64,000 bases of DNA, from contig NZ_JPRD01000068.1 in the NCBI RefSeq assembly GCF_000817815.1, forward strand, positions 1 through 64,000, written 5' to 3'. This DNA comes from Vibrio owensii CAIM 1854 = LMG 25443 (GTDB lineage: Bacteria > Pseudomonadota > Gammaproteobacteria > Enterobacterales > Vibrionaceae). The position numbers and the translations under genes were made by a program. Under the pieces are notes generated by a model. It searched no databases and had not been told where the DNA came from. It saw only the letters and a list, made by a program, of their open reading frames with translations. Of this stretch, positions 24,128-33,483 are shown piece by piece. Each line of letters opens with the position of its first letter. Positions within the stretch are counted from its first letter, which is position 1.

Positions 24128-27076
24128 TTAGCGGCGACGGCGGAATAAGCCTAGACCTAGCAGCGCAATTAGCGCGCCAAAGCCAAATGAACCACCATCA
24201 TCATCGTCTGATGGGTTCGTGCTCGATGGCTCCAGCGTAACATCGCGAGAGTCGCTGAACTTAACCGTGTTACCGGTAGAGTCTGTCACTTTCTCTTCTA
24301 GAACGTACTGGCCTTCTGTTGGTGCTTTGTCGAATTCCACACTCACGCTACGAGCATCAATGTCCGTTTGTGTCAGAGTTGCACTCGCTTCGTAACCGTC
24401 AGCATCAGACGTTGACGACGCCGCTTGAGTTGCTTCCGTTAGGCTTACTGTCACGATATCACCGACAACTGCGTTTGGTGGTAGACGAACTTCCACTGCT
24501 AAGTTTTCACCTGAGCTTGGTAGATCGATATCTGTATCTGGGAAATCAATCGCGATGATCACAGGATCGTGGTCAGACGCCGAGAACGCATCTTTGTACT
24601 TCGGCATATCACCTGTGTACTTGCTGCTGTATTCGAACAAGTTACTTTCTAGTGAGTTGATGTGCCAATCTTCAATCGCCACCACTTTTTGTGCCAAGCT
24701 GTTGCTCGCCAACGCGTGGTCTAGGTTACCTAGTTCACCAGAGTAGGTGTATGAGAAGGTATCTGCACCATGAAGTACTGTGTTCAGGTTATGGTAACCG
24801 TAGCCTTTTTCAATTTTGGTCTTCTCGATTTGAAGCTCACCACCACCAATGGTTGTGTAAGCTGCAGTGTAGATGTCACGGCCGTATTTCTCTTTCGAGT
24901 AATCAGTCAGTGTAAGCAGAGGATCTTCCATGCCGTAGGCGTTCAGGTCACCCATTACTAGCACGTCACCTTCAATGCCTTTCAGAGCGTCACCCACAAC
25001 GTTGGCAGCAGAAACACGGAAGTTGTTACAGTTGCCTTGCAGATCCGCTGGCTCAGAGTCTTCTACGCCCGCAATCCACTCTTCAATACATTCAGAACCT
25101 TTCGATTTGAAGTGGTTAACAACAACAGACAGATCTTTACCGGTCTCTTTCACCGTGAAGGTTTGTAGCAAGCTATGACGTTGGTACTTGTCGTAAGCTG
25201 GGTTGCCTTCCGCATTGTCACCACGCGTAATGGTGTTTTCTTCGATGTGCTGCTCTGGCGTCACAATCACTTTCGCAGTTTCTTTTGGTGTCACTTCATT
25301 TGCACGGTATAAGATCGCCACCATGATCGCATCACTGCCAAAGTATTCGTCTTGGTATTTGTCTTGATCTGCGATTTCAACGTAAGTGTAATGATCTTCT
25401 GCATCTTCGATTTCAGCATTCAATGCGTCAACCAAGTTCTTCACTGCACTGCTGTCACCAAAGCCATTGTTCTCGACTTCCATCAAACCAATGATGTCAG
25501 CGTCCATCTTGTTCATCGCCGCAACGATTTTCGCTTGTTGGATCAGGAACTCGTCTAGGTTAGTCGCACCGCGGTTTTGTCCGGTTGGGTTTTCATGGCC
25601 ACTGTCAGCCACAGAGTTGAAGTAGTTTAGTACGTTGAAGCTTGCGATACGCAAATCTGAATCCGCAATCGCTGGAGCATCTTTACGAGCCACGTCGAAG
25701 CCTTCACCTGAAGTCACGAAGTTGGTGTTATCAACTTCATTGGTCGCAATCAGGCGGTATTCGTTGTAGCTGTAAGCCACGACGCCCTGCAGACCCTCTA
25801 CTCGCGAACCGAGGCGAATGTGCTGCTCAGAAGAGCCATCTTGGTCTGCATCTTTCGCAAAGTCAGGGTAGTAAGGGATTTGGCCGTTTGGTGCTTTGCC
25901 ATCAGATTCTAGGTATACGCGGTTCGCTGCGTTGTCTTTTGCAAGCTCAACGGCAGCATCACTCTCTGCAGCGTGCAATTGAGTCGGCTTAAACAGTGGC
26001 GCTTCATGAGACAGCATCATGTTGTTACGACGTGAATCGTAGTCGTAAGAGAAGTTGCGAGTTACAAACAGGTCACTTGCCGAGGTCAGTTCAACTTGCA
26101 TGCCTTCATGACGCTCTAGCGCATCACGTAGTGTCTCACCTTCTTTGATAACAAGATCGGTAACTCGAGGAATATCCGATGTGCCTGTTTTCACATAGCT
26201 GTTAGCATCAGAAGCTAGTTGAGTATTGCTGTAGTACTCTTGAACTTTACCTTTCACACAAACAACGTCACCAGCTTTTAGCTCCGTGTCTGCCGCGTCA
26301 GTATGAATGAACAAGCCTTCTGAGGTCTTGTCGTTGTTGTCACTTTCTAGTGCTTGTAGGTAGAAACCTTTGGTTAGGCCAGTGGTAACAGCAGTCACGA
26401 CACCAGTTACGAAATGATCTTCGTCGGTAATGTATGGGTAACCATCAATGAATGGAGACGTATCGCCTTCACCTTGAATATCTTGGATGGTAGTGAAGTT
26501 AGGTTGCTGACCGTCGACTTCACAAGCGAATGGTGCTGGTGGCTCTGTCGCATTTAGCTCACCAAGGCCGTCAATGTTGTCTTTCTCAAATGCAGTCCAC
26601 TGAGATGCATCATAAGTAGCAGAAGGGGTTAGTGCATCACTGTTACGAACCAATGTGGTGTCTTTACCAAAATCTACGTCACCCATCACACCGATGATGT
26701 CGTGCACTTCACCATCTTTAAGCAGTGCGATCGGATCATCTCCGTTAAAGTTCGTGACGCTTTTCTCCGTGTGATCTGCAACAGCTTTGATGGCATCGCT
26801 CGCATCACCATGCGCCAGTACATACACTTGGTTAGCTTGTATCGTCACTTGGCTAAGATCGAGTGTGCTACCCCAAGTACCACCACCGTTTGATGATTTC
26901 GCTAGCTCGTAACCGGTTAGCGTTACCGCTGCATCGCCCGTGTTCGCGATCTCTACTGCTTTGTCGTATGAACCACCTTCTACATACTGAGAGATGATAA
27001 TTTCTGCGTTAGCGTTAGCACTAAGTGCGCTAGCAATCGTCAGTGCCAGTAAAGAGGGTTTGATTAACGTATCCAT
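24128..27076 (-). CDS. ExeM/NucH-type extracellular nuclease with GlyGly-CTERM tail
   Basis: The 982-residue protein has a signal peptide (to about 24), an N-terminal lamin-tail-like domain (about 25-130), an OB-fold region (about 200-310), and an endonuclease/exonuclease/phosphatase domain (about 475-850) with LRIASFNVLNYFN, IGLMEVENNG, VVVNHFKSKG, VMGDLNAYG and ASDHDPVIIAID. The end (GGSFGFGALIALLGLGLFRR) is a GlyGly-CTERM sorting signal, so it should be processed by rhombosortase after type II secretion. Relatives (V. cholerae Xds) degrade extracellular DNA. A CRP-type site lies upstream at 27186. Confidence 0.92.
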   Translation of the reverse strand: MDTLIKPSLLALTIASALSANANAEIIISQYVEGGSYDKAVEIANTGDAAVTLTGYELAKSSNGGGTWGSTLDLSQVTIQANQVYVLAHGDASDAIKAVADHTEKSVTNFNGDDPIALLKDGEVHDIIGVMGDVDFGKDTTLVRNSDALTPSATYDASQWTAFEKDNIDGLGELNATEPPAPFACEVDGQQPNFTTIQDIQGEGDTSPFIDGYPYITDEDHFVTGVVTAVTTGLTKGFYLQALESDNNDKTSEGLFIHTDAADTELKAGDVVCVKGKVQEYYSNTQLASDANSYVKTGTSDIPRVTDLVIKEGETLRDALERHEGMQVELTSASDLFVTRNFSYDYDSRRNNMMLSHEAPLFKPTQLHAAESDAAVELAKDNAANRVYLESDGKAPNGQIPYYPDFAKDADQDGSSEQHIRLGSRVEGLQGVVAYSYNEYRLIATNEVDNTNFVTSGEGFDVARKDAPAIADSDLRIASFNVLNYFNSVADSGHENPTGQNRGATNLDEFLIQQAKIVAAMNKMDADIIGLMEVENNGFGDSSAVKNLVDALNAEIEDAEDHYTYVEIADQDKYQDEYFGSDAIMVAILYRANEVTPKETAKVIVTPEQHIEENTITRGDNAEGNPAYDKYQRHSLLQTFTVKETGKDLSVVVNHFKSKGSECIEEWIAGVEDSEPADLQGNCNNFRVSAANVVGDALKGIEGDVLVMGDLNAYGMEDPLLTLTDYSKEKYGRDIYTAAYTTIGGGELQIEKTKIEKGYGYHNLNTVLHGADTFSYTYSGELGNLDHALASNSLAQKVVAIEDWHINSLESNLFEYSSKYTGDMPKYKDAFSASDHDPVIIAIDFPDTDIDLPSSGENLAVEVRLPPNAVVGDIVTVSLTEATQAASSTSDADGYEASATLTQTDIDARSVSVEFDKAPTEGQYVLEEKVTDSTGNTVKFSDSRDVTLEPSSTNPSDDDDGGSFGFGALIALLGLGLFRRRR

Positions 27077-27185
27077 TGTCGTACCTGATATTTATTTAAA
27101 TGCAAACTAAGCCCTAAGCAGAGCCCACCATTTGCGCCTACTATCAGGTTTATTTATGAAATAAATAAGAAAGACCAGTAAAAGC

Positions 27186-27201
27186 CGTGAAATAAATCAC
27201 A
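27186..27201. promoter_or_regulatory. CRP-binding site upstream of the nuclease gene
   Basis: CGTGA-N6-TCACA matches the CRP consensus TGTGA-N6-TCACA in all but one base. It is about 110 bases upstream of the nuclease ATG, a normal distance for activation. Regulation is inferred. Confidence 0.65.
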
Positions 27202-27488
27202 TGTGGATACGTAAAATTATGCCAGGGCTGTTCATTTAAACATTTTTTGTAACAAATACAGTAACTAAACCAATAAAGGGCTAGAATTAGACTTATTACT
27301 CAGTTTTATATTTCTCAACATGTTATGTGAATATCTGGATATTTATTTTGAATTCACTTGATTCTAGTAACCCAAACCAAATATTAATTAATGCTAATTT
27401 AGAATAACAAAACTTATTATTTCCTTCCTTTTTACCGTGTGAATCAAAATAAGCCTTCTGGCTATTTAAGCTTGTAGATCTCTAGGCA

Positions 27489-27517
27489 TAAAAAAAGCTC
27501 CACCGATGGTGGAGCTC
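27489..27517 (-). terminator. trpS terminator
   Basis: AGCTCCACC and GGTGGAGCT form a stem with a 3-base loop; the minus strand continues with seven T. It is 26 bases past the trpS stop. Confidence 0.93.
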
Positions 27518-27542
27518 TTAAATTCTGAATGCTTTTTAGCAA

Positions 27543-28580
27543 CTATGGGCGAGCAACAAAACCTACTGCTTCGTACGCTTTCTTCAACGTTTCAGCCGCA
27601 CGTGCCGATGCTTTCTCAGCGCCTTGCTTCATCACTTCGTTCATGTAAGCGCGGTCCGCACGGATACGGTGGTATTCAGCTTGAATAGGCTCAAGCATAG
27701 TAACTAGAGCTTCACCAACGTCTTTCTTGAATGGACCGTACATTTCAACGCCTTGGTATTTCGCTTCAATCTCTTCAAAGCTCATGCCTGTTGCCGCAGA
27801 GTATAGACCCATTAGGTTAGAGATACCTGCCTTGTTGTCCCAATCGTGAGCGATACGCGGTGGTGTTTCTGTGTCGGTTTGCGCTTTGTTGATCTTCTTA
27901 ATGATCGACTTTGGCTCTTCCAATAGCGTGATAACGTTTTTACGGTTGTCATCAGATTTAGACATCTTCTTGGTTGCGTCTTGAAGGCTCATTACACGCG
28001 CGTTTACCGTCGGAATGTAAGGCTCTGGCACTTGGAAGATTGGCTGCTCTGGTGAGTAGATGTTGTTGAAGCGGTTAGCAATATCACGAGCTAGCTCTAG
28101 GTGTTGCTTCTGGTCGCTACCTACAGGCACTTGGTGCGCGCCGTAAAGCAGGATGTCTGCCGCCATCAGTACTGGGTAGTCAAACAGACCAACGTTTACA
28201 TCACCAAACTGGCTTGAGCTGTCGTTTGAGTAACGTGCAGATTTGTCTTTAAACTGCGTCATACGACCCAGTTCACCCATTTGGGTGTAACAGTTAAGAA
28301 GCCAACCAAGTTGAGCATGCTCTGGTACGTGTGACTGAACAAATAGCGTGCTCTTCTTCGGGTCAACACCAACTGCCAGACAGATCGCCAGTGCATCTAG
28401 AGTCGCTTCATGCAGCGCTTTAGGGTCCTGACGAACCGTAATAGCGTGAAGGTCTACCACACAGTATTGGCAATCATAATCGTCTTGCATCTGCTGCCAT
28501 TGACGTAGAGCACCCAAGTAGTTACCGATACTTAGTTCACCTGAAGGTTGAACACCACTCAATACAATGGGTTTGCTCAT
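27543..28580 (-). CDS. trpS: tryptophanyl-tRNA synthetase
   Basis: The 345-residue class-I synthetase has the HIGH-type motif as SIGNYLGA in GVQPSGELSIGNYLGALRQW and KMSKS as KKMSKSDDNR. It charges tRNA-Trp. It is slightly longer than E. coli TrpS (334). In E. coli it ends dam-rpe-gph-trpS; here gph lies just upstream, but a strong terminator (28617-28650) stands between gph and trpS, so trpS must have its own promoter. Confidence 0.96.
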   Translation of the reverse strand: MSKPIVLSGVQPSGELSIGNYLGALRQWQQMQDDYDCQYCVVDLHAITVRQDPKALHEATLDALAICLAVGVDPKKSTLFVQSHVPEHAQLGWLLNCYTQMGELGRMTQFKDKSARYSNDSSSQFGDVNVGLFDYPVLMAADILLYGAHQVPVGSDQKQHLELARDIANRFNNIYSPEQPIFQVPEPYIPTVNARVMSLQDATKKMSKSDDNRKNVITLLEEPKSIIKKINKAQTDTETPPRIAHDWDNKAGISNLMGLYSAATGMSFEEIEAKYQGVEMYGPFKKDVGEALVTMLEPIQAEYHRIRADRAYMNEVMKQGAEKASARAAETLKKAYEAVGFVARP

Positions 28581-28616
28581 TAGAATGATTCCTTTGACTT
28601 CTTAATCTAATTAAAT

Positions 28617-28650
28617 GAAAAAAACCGTGCAGTAATAGGTGCACGGTTTA
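28617..28650 (-). terminator. gph terminator
   Basis: AAACCGTGC and GCACGGTTT pair around a loop of about 11 bases, followed on the minus strand by seven T. It lies between gph and trpS. Confidence 0.9.
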
Positions 28651-28696
28651 CTCAGTGTACTCATTAACGAGTATTTTGGAAGCTCTTTTGTAGCCG

Positions 28697-29383
28697 TTAT
28701 GCAGAAACCGCTACAACGTCCAATAATTCTGCCAAACTGTCAGCGACGAAATCTGGATTTGATGCAGAAATAGGTTCACCGTGGTTGTAACCATATGTCA
28801 AACCAAATGAGGCGCAACCTGCGTTCTTCGCTGCAAGAATGTCGTTTTTCGAGTCGCCAACCATCAGCATTTCACTAGGTTGGATTTGGTGTTTTTCCAT
28901 CAGCCAATTCAGTGCGACTGGGTTTGGTTTTTTCTCTGGGAATGCATCACCGCCAAGAACATCAACGAAGTATTTTGCGATGTCGTGCTTTTCCAAAACG
29001 TCAGGCACAAACTTTGAAGGTTTGTTGGTCACCAACGCCATAACAAAACCCGCTTTGTGCAGCTCTGCTAGTGTCTCTTTTACCGTTGGGTAAAGGTGAC
29101 TTAGCTTGTGACCGCTTTGCTCGTAGTAATCATCAAACAGTACACGCGCTTTTGCACGAAGCTCTTCGCTCAACTCTGGATTGATAGTCAAGCTTTGGCT
29201 TAGTGAGCGTCCAATCAGCACGTCTGCACCGTTACCAACATAGTCACGAACCTGCTCTTCTGAAACAGATGGAAAACCAAGTGCTTGAACGGCTTGGTCT
29301 GCCGCAACCGCTAGATCCGGCACGCTATCAAGCAAAGTACCGTCTAGGTCAAAGGCAATGAATTTAATGTCTTGTTGAGTCAT
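28697..29383 (-). CDS. gph: phosphoglycolate phosphatase
   Basis: The 228-residue HAD hydrolase has motif I FDLDGTLLDS with nucleophile D12 and D14, motif II VTNKPSKF and motif IV GDSKNDILAAKNAG. Gph removes phosphate from 2-phosphoglycolate formed during DNA 3'-end repair. The ATG has TCAGGGAAGTT upstream. The usual upstream neighbour rpe is absent; instead rlmB lies upstream after 139 bases. Confidence 0.94.
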   Translation of the reverse strand: MTQQDIKFIAFDLDGTLLDSVPDLAVAADQAVQALGFPSVSEEQVRDYVGNGADVLIGRSLSQSLTINPELSEELRAKARVLFDDYYEQSGHKLSHLYPTVKETLAELHKAGFVMALVTNKPSKFVPDVLEKHDIAKYFVDVLGGDAFPEKKPNPVALNWLMEKHQIQPSEMLMVGDSKNDILAAKNAGCASFGLTYGYNHGEPISASNPDFVADSLAELLDVVAVSA

Positions 29384-29423
29384 AACTTCCCTGAAGATTT
29401 TTATTTATAAATCGGTGAAAACG

Positions 29424-29455
29424 ACAAAGGATGGCACCCCATCCTTTGTTTTTAT
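29424..29455. terminator. terminator hairpin between rlmB and gph
   Basis: ACAAAGGATGG and CCATCCTTTGT form an 11-bp stem with a 4-base loop. The clean T-run (TTTTTAT) is on the plus strand, although both flanking genes are on the minus strand; the minus-strand follow-up is only GTCGTTTTC. It may act in both directions or be left from an older arrangement. Confidence 0.75.
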
Positions 29456-29522
29456 CATTATGTCTGACTTTGCAGTAACTGTTTGTTTATTAGTCTTATT
29501 TATTAAAATAATGGTTTATCAA

Positions 29523-30266
29523 TTACTTTGCAGCAATACGCTGACGAACCGCTTCAAACAAACAAATACCTGATGCCACAGATACGTTCAAACTAGAAAC
29601 GCTGCCAGCCATTGGGATCTTAATCAAATCGTCACAGGTTTCACGAGTTAGACGACGCATACCGTCACCTTCTGCACCCATTACGATAGCAAGAGGACCC
29701 GTCAGTTTTGCTTGGTAGATGTCGTGCGTTGCTTCACCCGCCGTACCAACAAACCAGATACCTTGCTCTTGCAGTGTACGCATAGTACGAGCCAAGTTGG
29801 TCACTCGGATCAATGGCACGACTTCAGCTGCACCACAAGCCACTTTGCTTACGGTTGCGTTCATCGGAGCAGAACGATCTTTCGGTACGATGATCGCCGC
29901 TACGCCAGCTGCGTCTGCATTACGTAGGCAAGCACCTAGGTTATGCGGATCCGTCACGCCATCCAATACCAATAGTAGCGGTGATTCATGCTGCGCTAGG
30001 ATGCCATCAATGTCATTTTCATTAAGCTGTTTCGCAGCTTTAACACGAGCAATGATGCCTTGGTGGTTAGCACCGTGCGCTTTGTCGTCTAGCGTTTTAC
30101 GAGTCATTTGTTGAATCGAAACACCACAAACCTGAAGATCGTTCAGGATTGGCATTAGACGATCGTCTTGGCGGCCTTTTAGGACGTATGCTTCGATAAA
30201 ACGTTCTGGTTCGCGTTCCAATACCGCTTTCACTGCGTGAATGCCGTAAATAAATTCGTTACTCAT
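29523..30266 (-). CDS. rlmB: 23S rRNA (guanosine-2'-O)-methyltransferase RlmB
   Basis: The 247-residue SpoU/TrmH-type methyltransferase has a small substrate-binding N-domain (FIYGIHAVKAVLEREPERF) and the knotted SAM domain with LDGVTDPHNLGACLRNADAAG, IVMGAEGDGMRRLT and IPMAGSVSSLNVSVASG. It methylates G2251 (E. coli numbering) of 23S rRNA in the peptidyl-transferase centre. It follows rnr after 76 bases, as in E. coli nsrR-rnr-rlmB. Confidence 0.96.
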   Translation of the reverse strand: MSNEFIYGIHAVKAVLEREPERFIEAYVLKGRQDDRLMPILNDLQVCGVSIQQMTRKTLDDKAHGANHQGIIARVKAAKQLNENDIDGILAQHESPLLLVLDGVTDPHNLGACLRNADAAGVAAIIVPKDRSAPMNATVSKVACGAAEVVPLIRVTNLARTMRTLQEQGIWFVGTAGEATHDIYQAKLTGPLAIVMGAEGDGMRRLTRETCDDLIKIPMAGSVSSLNVSVASGICLFEAVRQRIAAK

Positions 30267-30342
30267 TGTTTAACCTGTTGTTCTGGTCGTCTTGCCTTCG
30301 CCAATCTACGCCTTTAAATCCGGACTAGATTGGCGCTTCAGC

Positions 30343-32829
30343 CTACTCAGCGTCGCTCTTAGTACGCTTAGTCTTTCTCGGCTTACTGTGTGGCTTTTTC
30401 TTGCGTGCTTTCTTCGGCTTTTTCGTACCTTCAGCGTCACCACGTTTCACGCTACCTTTGCGAGCACTGCCTGCTTCCGCAGGTTCAGGGTGCTTGGTCG
30501 GTTCAATCATCGGCTTCGCGCGAGTACCGCCTTTGGTTGCCGCACGCTTTTTCTCTTTTGCTTTGCGTTTGGCATCTGCTGCGCGTTTCTTCGCAGTCTT
30601 ACCTTTGCCGCGTAGCTTACGGCTTGTTTCGATTAATTCAAAGTCAATTTGCTTGTCATTTAAGTTAACCGCAAGCACTTTCACTTTCACCGCATCGCCT
30701 AGACGATAGATGTTACCGAAGCTTTCACCGATAAGTCTTTGACCAATCGGATCAAATTGGTAGTAGTCGTTCGCGAGCGTCGAAATGTGCACCAAACCAT
30801 CGATATGCAGTTCAGTCAGACGAACAAAGAAACCAAAGCTGGTTACGTTGGCAATAACACCATCTAGCTCGTCGCCAACATGGTCTTGCATGTATTCACA
30901 CTTCAACCAATCAGCCACTTCACGAGTTGCGTCGTCTGCACGGCGCTCTGTCATCGAGCATTGCTCACCGTAGAAGTCCATGTCGTCAAACGAGTAGTGG
31001 TAACCACCAGTTGGTGTCCAACGATCTTGGTTGCGACCTTCTTCTTTAGCAATCAGATACTTGATTGCGCGGTGCAATAGCAGGTCTGGGTAACGACGAA
31101 TTGGCGACGTGAAGTGTGCGTAACGTTTCAGTGCTAGACCAAAGTGACCGGCATTGTCTGCGTTGTAGACCGCTTGCTTCATTGAGCGCAGCAGCATGGT
31201 TTGAATCAGTTCTTTGTCCTGACGTTCTGCGATCTGTTTTACCAAATCAGCGTAGTCGGTTGGTGATGGCTCTAGACCACCTTTAAGATCCAGACCTAGC
31301 TCACTGAGGAAGTCACGGAAACCTTGCAGGCGCAGTTCACCCGGAGATTCGTGAACACGGTACAACGCTGGCTCTTTCGCTTTCTCAACGTAAGACGCTG
31401 AAGCGATGTTCGCTAGGATCATACATTCTTCGATGATCTTGTGTGCGTCGTTACGAATCACTGGCTCGATGCTTTCAATCTTACGATCCGCGTTGAAGAT
31501 GAACTTAGCTTCAACGGTTTCAAATTCAATCGCACCGCGGTTATCACGCGCTTCTTTAAGTACTTTGTACATCGCGTGCAGCTCTTCAAGGTGAGGAACG
31601 ACAGCGTGATAACGCATACGTAGCTCTTCATCCCCTTCTAGAATCGCGCCCACTTTGTTGTAAGTCAGACGAGCGTGCGAGTTCATCACAGCTTCATAGT
31701 GTTTGTAGCCCGATAGTTTACCCGTCTCTGAGATGGTCATTTCACACACCATACACAGACGATCAACTTGTGGGTTAAGTGAACATAAGCCGTTTGATAG
31801 TACTTCAGGTAGCATTGGTACTACTTGCGATGGGAAGTACACCGAGTTACCACGGTTGATGGCTTCTTTGTCCAGCGCAGAGTCTGTACGTACGTAGTAA
31901 CTTACGTCAGCAATCGCGACCCATAGACGCCAACCGCCGCTCTTTTTCTTCTCACAGTAAACCGCGTCATCAAAGTCACGAGCGTCTTCACCATCAATGG
32001 TTACTAGCGGCAAGTCACGTAGATCGACACGACCTTCTTTTGCTTCTTCTGGAACTTCTTCGCCCAGATTTTCGATCTGTTTATCGACGGCTGCTGGCCA
32101 ATCGTGTGGAATTTGGTGGGTGCGGATTGCTATTTGCGTTTCCATGCCCGGCGCCATGTTCTCGCCAAGAACTTCTACCACTTTACCCATCATGCCACGT
32201 GAGCGAGAGCCGCGATCAGTAATCTCAATAACGACCACGTTACCCATACGAGCACCTGCTTTATGCTCATTTGGGATCAGAATATCTTGGCTAATACGAG
32301 AGTCATCAGGCACAACGTATGAGTAGCCGTACTCTAAGAAGAAACGACCTACGATCTGCGTGTTGCGCTCTTCTAACACGCGAACAAGACGACCTTCACG
32401 ACGACCACGCTTGCTATTGTCCGTTGGTTGCACCAACACGTAGTCACCATGGATGATGTGCTTCATCTGATGGTGCGGCAGTACAATGTCATTATCCTTG
32501 CCGACACTGCCTTCAGGACGAACCCAACCATGACCATCTTTGTGGCCAATTACGTAACCTTTCACCATCTCGAGTTTTTCTGGTAGCGCATAGCATTGAC
32601 GGCGCGTAAACACGAGCTGTCCATCACGCTCCATTGCACGCAGTCGACGGCGTAAGCCTTCGTATTGCTCTTCACCTTCTAGCTTTAATGCTTCGAACAA
32701 ATCATTGCGATTCATCGGCACACCAGCTTGCTGCAGAAACTCGGTGATGAACTCTCGGCTTGGAATTGGATTTTCGTAATTTTTGGATTCACGATCTGCG
32801 AAAGGATCGTTTGGAATATTGTCTGACAT
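30343..32829 (-). CDS. rnr: ribonuclease R
   Basis: The product of about 828 residues has an N-terminal helix-turn-helix, two cold-shock domains, the RNB catalytic domain (RVDLRDLPLVTIDGEDARDFDDAVYC carrying the Asp cluster), an S1 domain (about 645-725) and a long Lys/Arg/Ala-rich tail. RNase R is a 3'-5' exonuclease that degrades structured RNA and works in trans-translation and cold shock. ATG 32827-32829 (MSDNIPNDPF) is preferred over a GTG two codons upstream, since TAGG is then at proper distance. nsrR lies upstream on the same strand. Confidence 0.96.
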   Translation of the reverse strand: MSDNIPNDPFADRESKNYENPIPSREFITEFLQQAGVPMNRNDLFEALKLEGEEQYEGLRRRLRAMERDGQLVFTRRQCYALPEKLEMVKGYVIGHKDGHGWVRPEGSVGKDNDIVLPHHQMKHIIHGDYVLVQPTDNSKRGRREGRLVRVLEERNTQIVGRFFLEYGYSYVVPDDSRISQDILIPNEHKAGARMGNVVVIEITDRGSRSRGMMGKVVEVLGENMAPGMETQIAIRTHQIPHDWPAAVDKQIENLGEEVPEEAKEGRVDLRDLPLVTIDGEDARDFDDAVYCEKKKSGGWRLWVAIADVSYYVRTDSALDKEAINRGNSVYFPSQVVPMLPEVLSNGLCSLNPQVDRLCMVCEMTISETGKLSGYKHYEAVMNSHARLTYNKVGAILEGDEELRMRYHAVVPHLEELHAMYKVLKEARDNRGAIEFETVEAKFIFNADRKIESIEPVIRNDAHKIIEECMILANIASASYVEKAKEPALYRVHESPGELRLQGFRDFLSELGLDLKGGLEPSPTDYADLVKQIAERQDKELIQTMLLRSMKQAVYNADNAGHFGLALKRYAHFTSPIRRYPDLLLHRAIKYLIAKEEGRNQDRWTPTGGYHYSFDDMDFYGEQCSMTERRADDATREVADWLKCEYMQDHVGDELDGVIANVTSFGFFVRLTELHIDGLVHISTLANDYYQFDPIGQRLIGESFGNIYRLGDAVKVKVLAVNLNDKQIDFELIETSRKLRGKGKTAKKRAADAKRKAKEKKRAATKGGTRAKPMIEPTKHPEPAEAGSARKGSVKRGDAEGTKKPKKARKKKPHSKPRKTKRTKSDAE

Positions 32830-32946
32830 AGGCACGCCTATCTAGCAAGGAAGGTATAGAGCTAGTATATGCGAGTCTCTCGATAAGCTACAGAAATTGC
32901 TTTAAAAAAGAGTGTCAGTAAGAAGATTTATAAAGCGTTAAGAAGA

Positions 32947-33372
32947 CTAAGGACGAGCAAGTAAGATCAGCAGTTCAGAATTATCACTTAATAGCTCTTC
33001 AATCGTGCAACCATCCAATTCAGCCAAAAACGCCATTTTCGCTTTTGCTAACTTTTCTTTTAGACGACAGGCTGGCGTGATGTGACAAAATTCTACGGAG
33101 CAATTGACCAAATCTAGTGGCTCTAAATCGCGCACCACACCACCAACTGTGATTTCTTTAGGTGCTTTCAGTAATCGAATACCACCATTTTTACCGCGTA
33201 CCGTATGCACATAACCAAGTTGACCAAGACGGTTGATCACTTTCACCATATGGTTACGTGATACACCAAATAAATCAGTCACTTCGGTAATATTTGTTAG
33301 CTCATCTTTTGGCAATGAAGCCAAGTAAATCAAGGTTCTGAGCGCATAATCGGTAAAGCTAGTTAACTGCAT
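32947..33372 (-). CDS. nsrR: nitric-oxide-sensing repressor NsrR
   Basis: The 141-residue Rrf2-family protein has a winged helix-turn-helix (VTDLFGVSRNHMVKVINRLG) and the three iron-sulfur cysteines C91, C96 and C102. It loses DNA binding when NO reacts with the cluster, releasing hmp and other detoxification genes. It starts 111 bases upstream of rnr on the same strand and is divergent from hmp, whose promoter region holds two NsrR-type boxes. The spacing also allows autoregulation. Confidence 0.95.
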   Translation of the reverse strand: MQLTSFTDYALRTLIYLASLPKDELTNITEVTDLFGVSRNHMVKVINRLGQLGYVHTVRGKNGGIRLLKAPKEITVGGVVRDLEPLDLVNCSVEFCHITPACRLKEKLAKAKMAFLAELDGCTIEELLSDNSELLILLARP

Positions 33373-33419
33373 GTTGCTATCCTCTGTAGTAGCAAAATTG
33401 TAATTCTTTTCTTGATCGA

Positions 33420-33442
33420 AAGATACATTTGAGATACAACTT
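33420..33442. promoter_or_regulatory. NsrR operator 1 (nsrR-hmp intergenic)
   Basis: AAGATACATTT-N-AGATACAACTT fits the known 11-1-11 NsrR palindrome AAGATGYATTT-N-AAATRCATCTT with few mismatches. It lies 42 bases upstream of hmp. Confidence 0.75.
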
Positions 33443-33444
33443 TA

Positions 33445-33467
33445 AACATGCATTACAAATACAACTT
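33445..33467. promoter_or_regulatory. NsrR operator 2 (nsrR-hmp intergenic)
   Basis: AACATGCATTA-N-AAATACAACTT is a second 11-1-11 palindrome, two bases after the first (25 bases centre to centre, the same spacing in both arms). It ends 16 bases before the hmp ATG and may overlap the start of transcription. Confidence 0.7.
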
Positions 33468-33483
33468 TAAATAGGAAGCCATT

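Larger units (their letters stand above)
27077..27542. other. 466-base intergenic region between trpS and the nuclease gene
   Basis: The region is AT-rich. It holds the trpS terminator (27489-27517), a CRP-type site (27186-27201), and the nuclease ribosome binding site (AGGTACGACA) at its left end. I see no ORF with a start signal and no other repeat. Confidence 0.7.

Noticed and set aside
25642..25992. Plus-strand 116-codon frame inside the nuclease gene
   Set aside because: Antisense shadow of a well-supported gene, without start signal.
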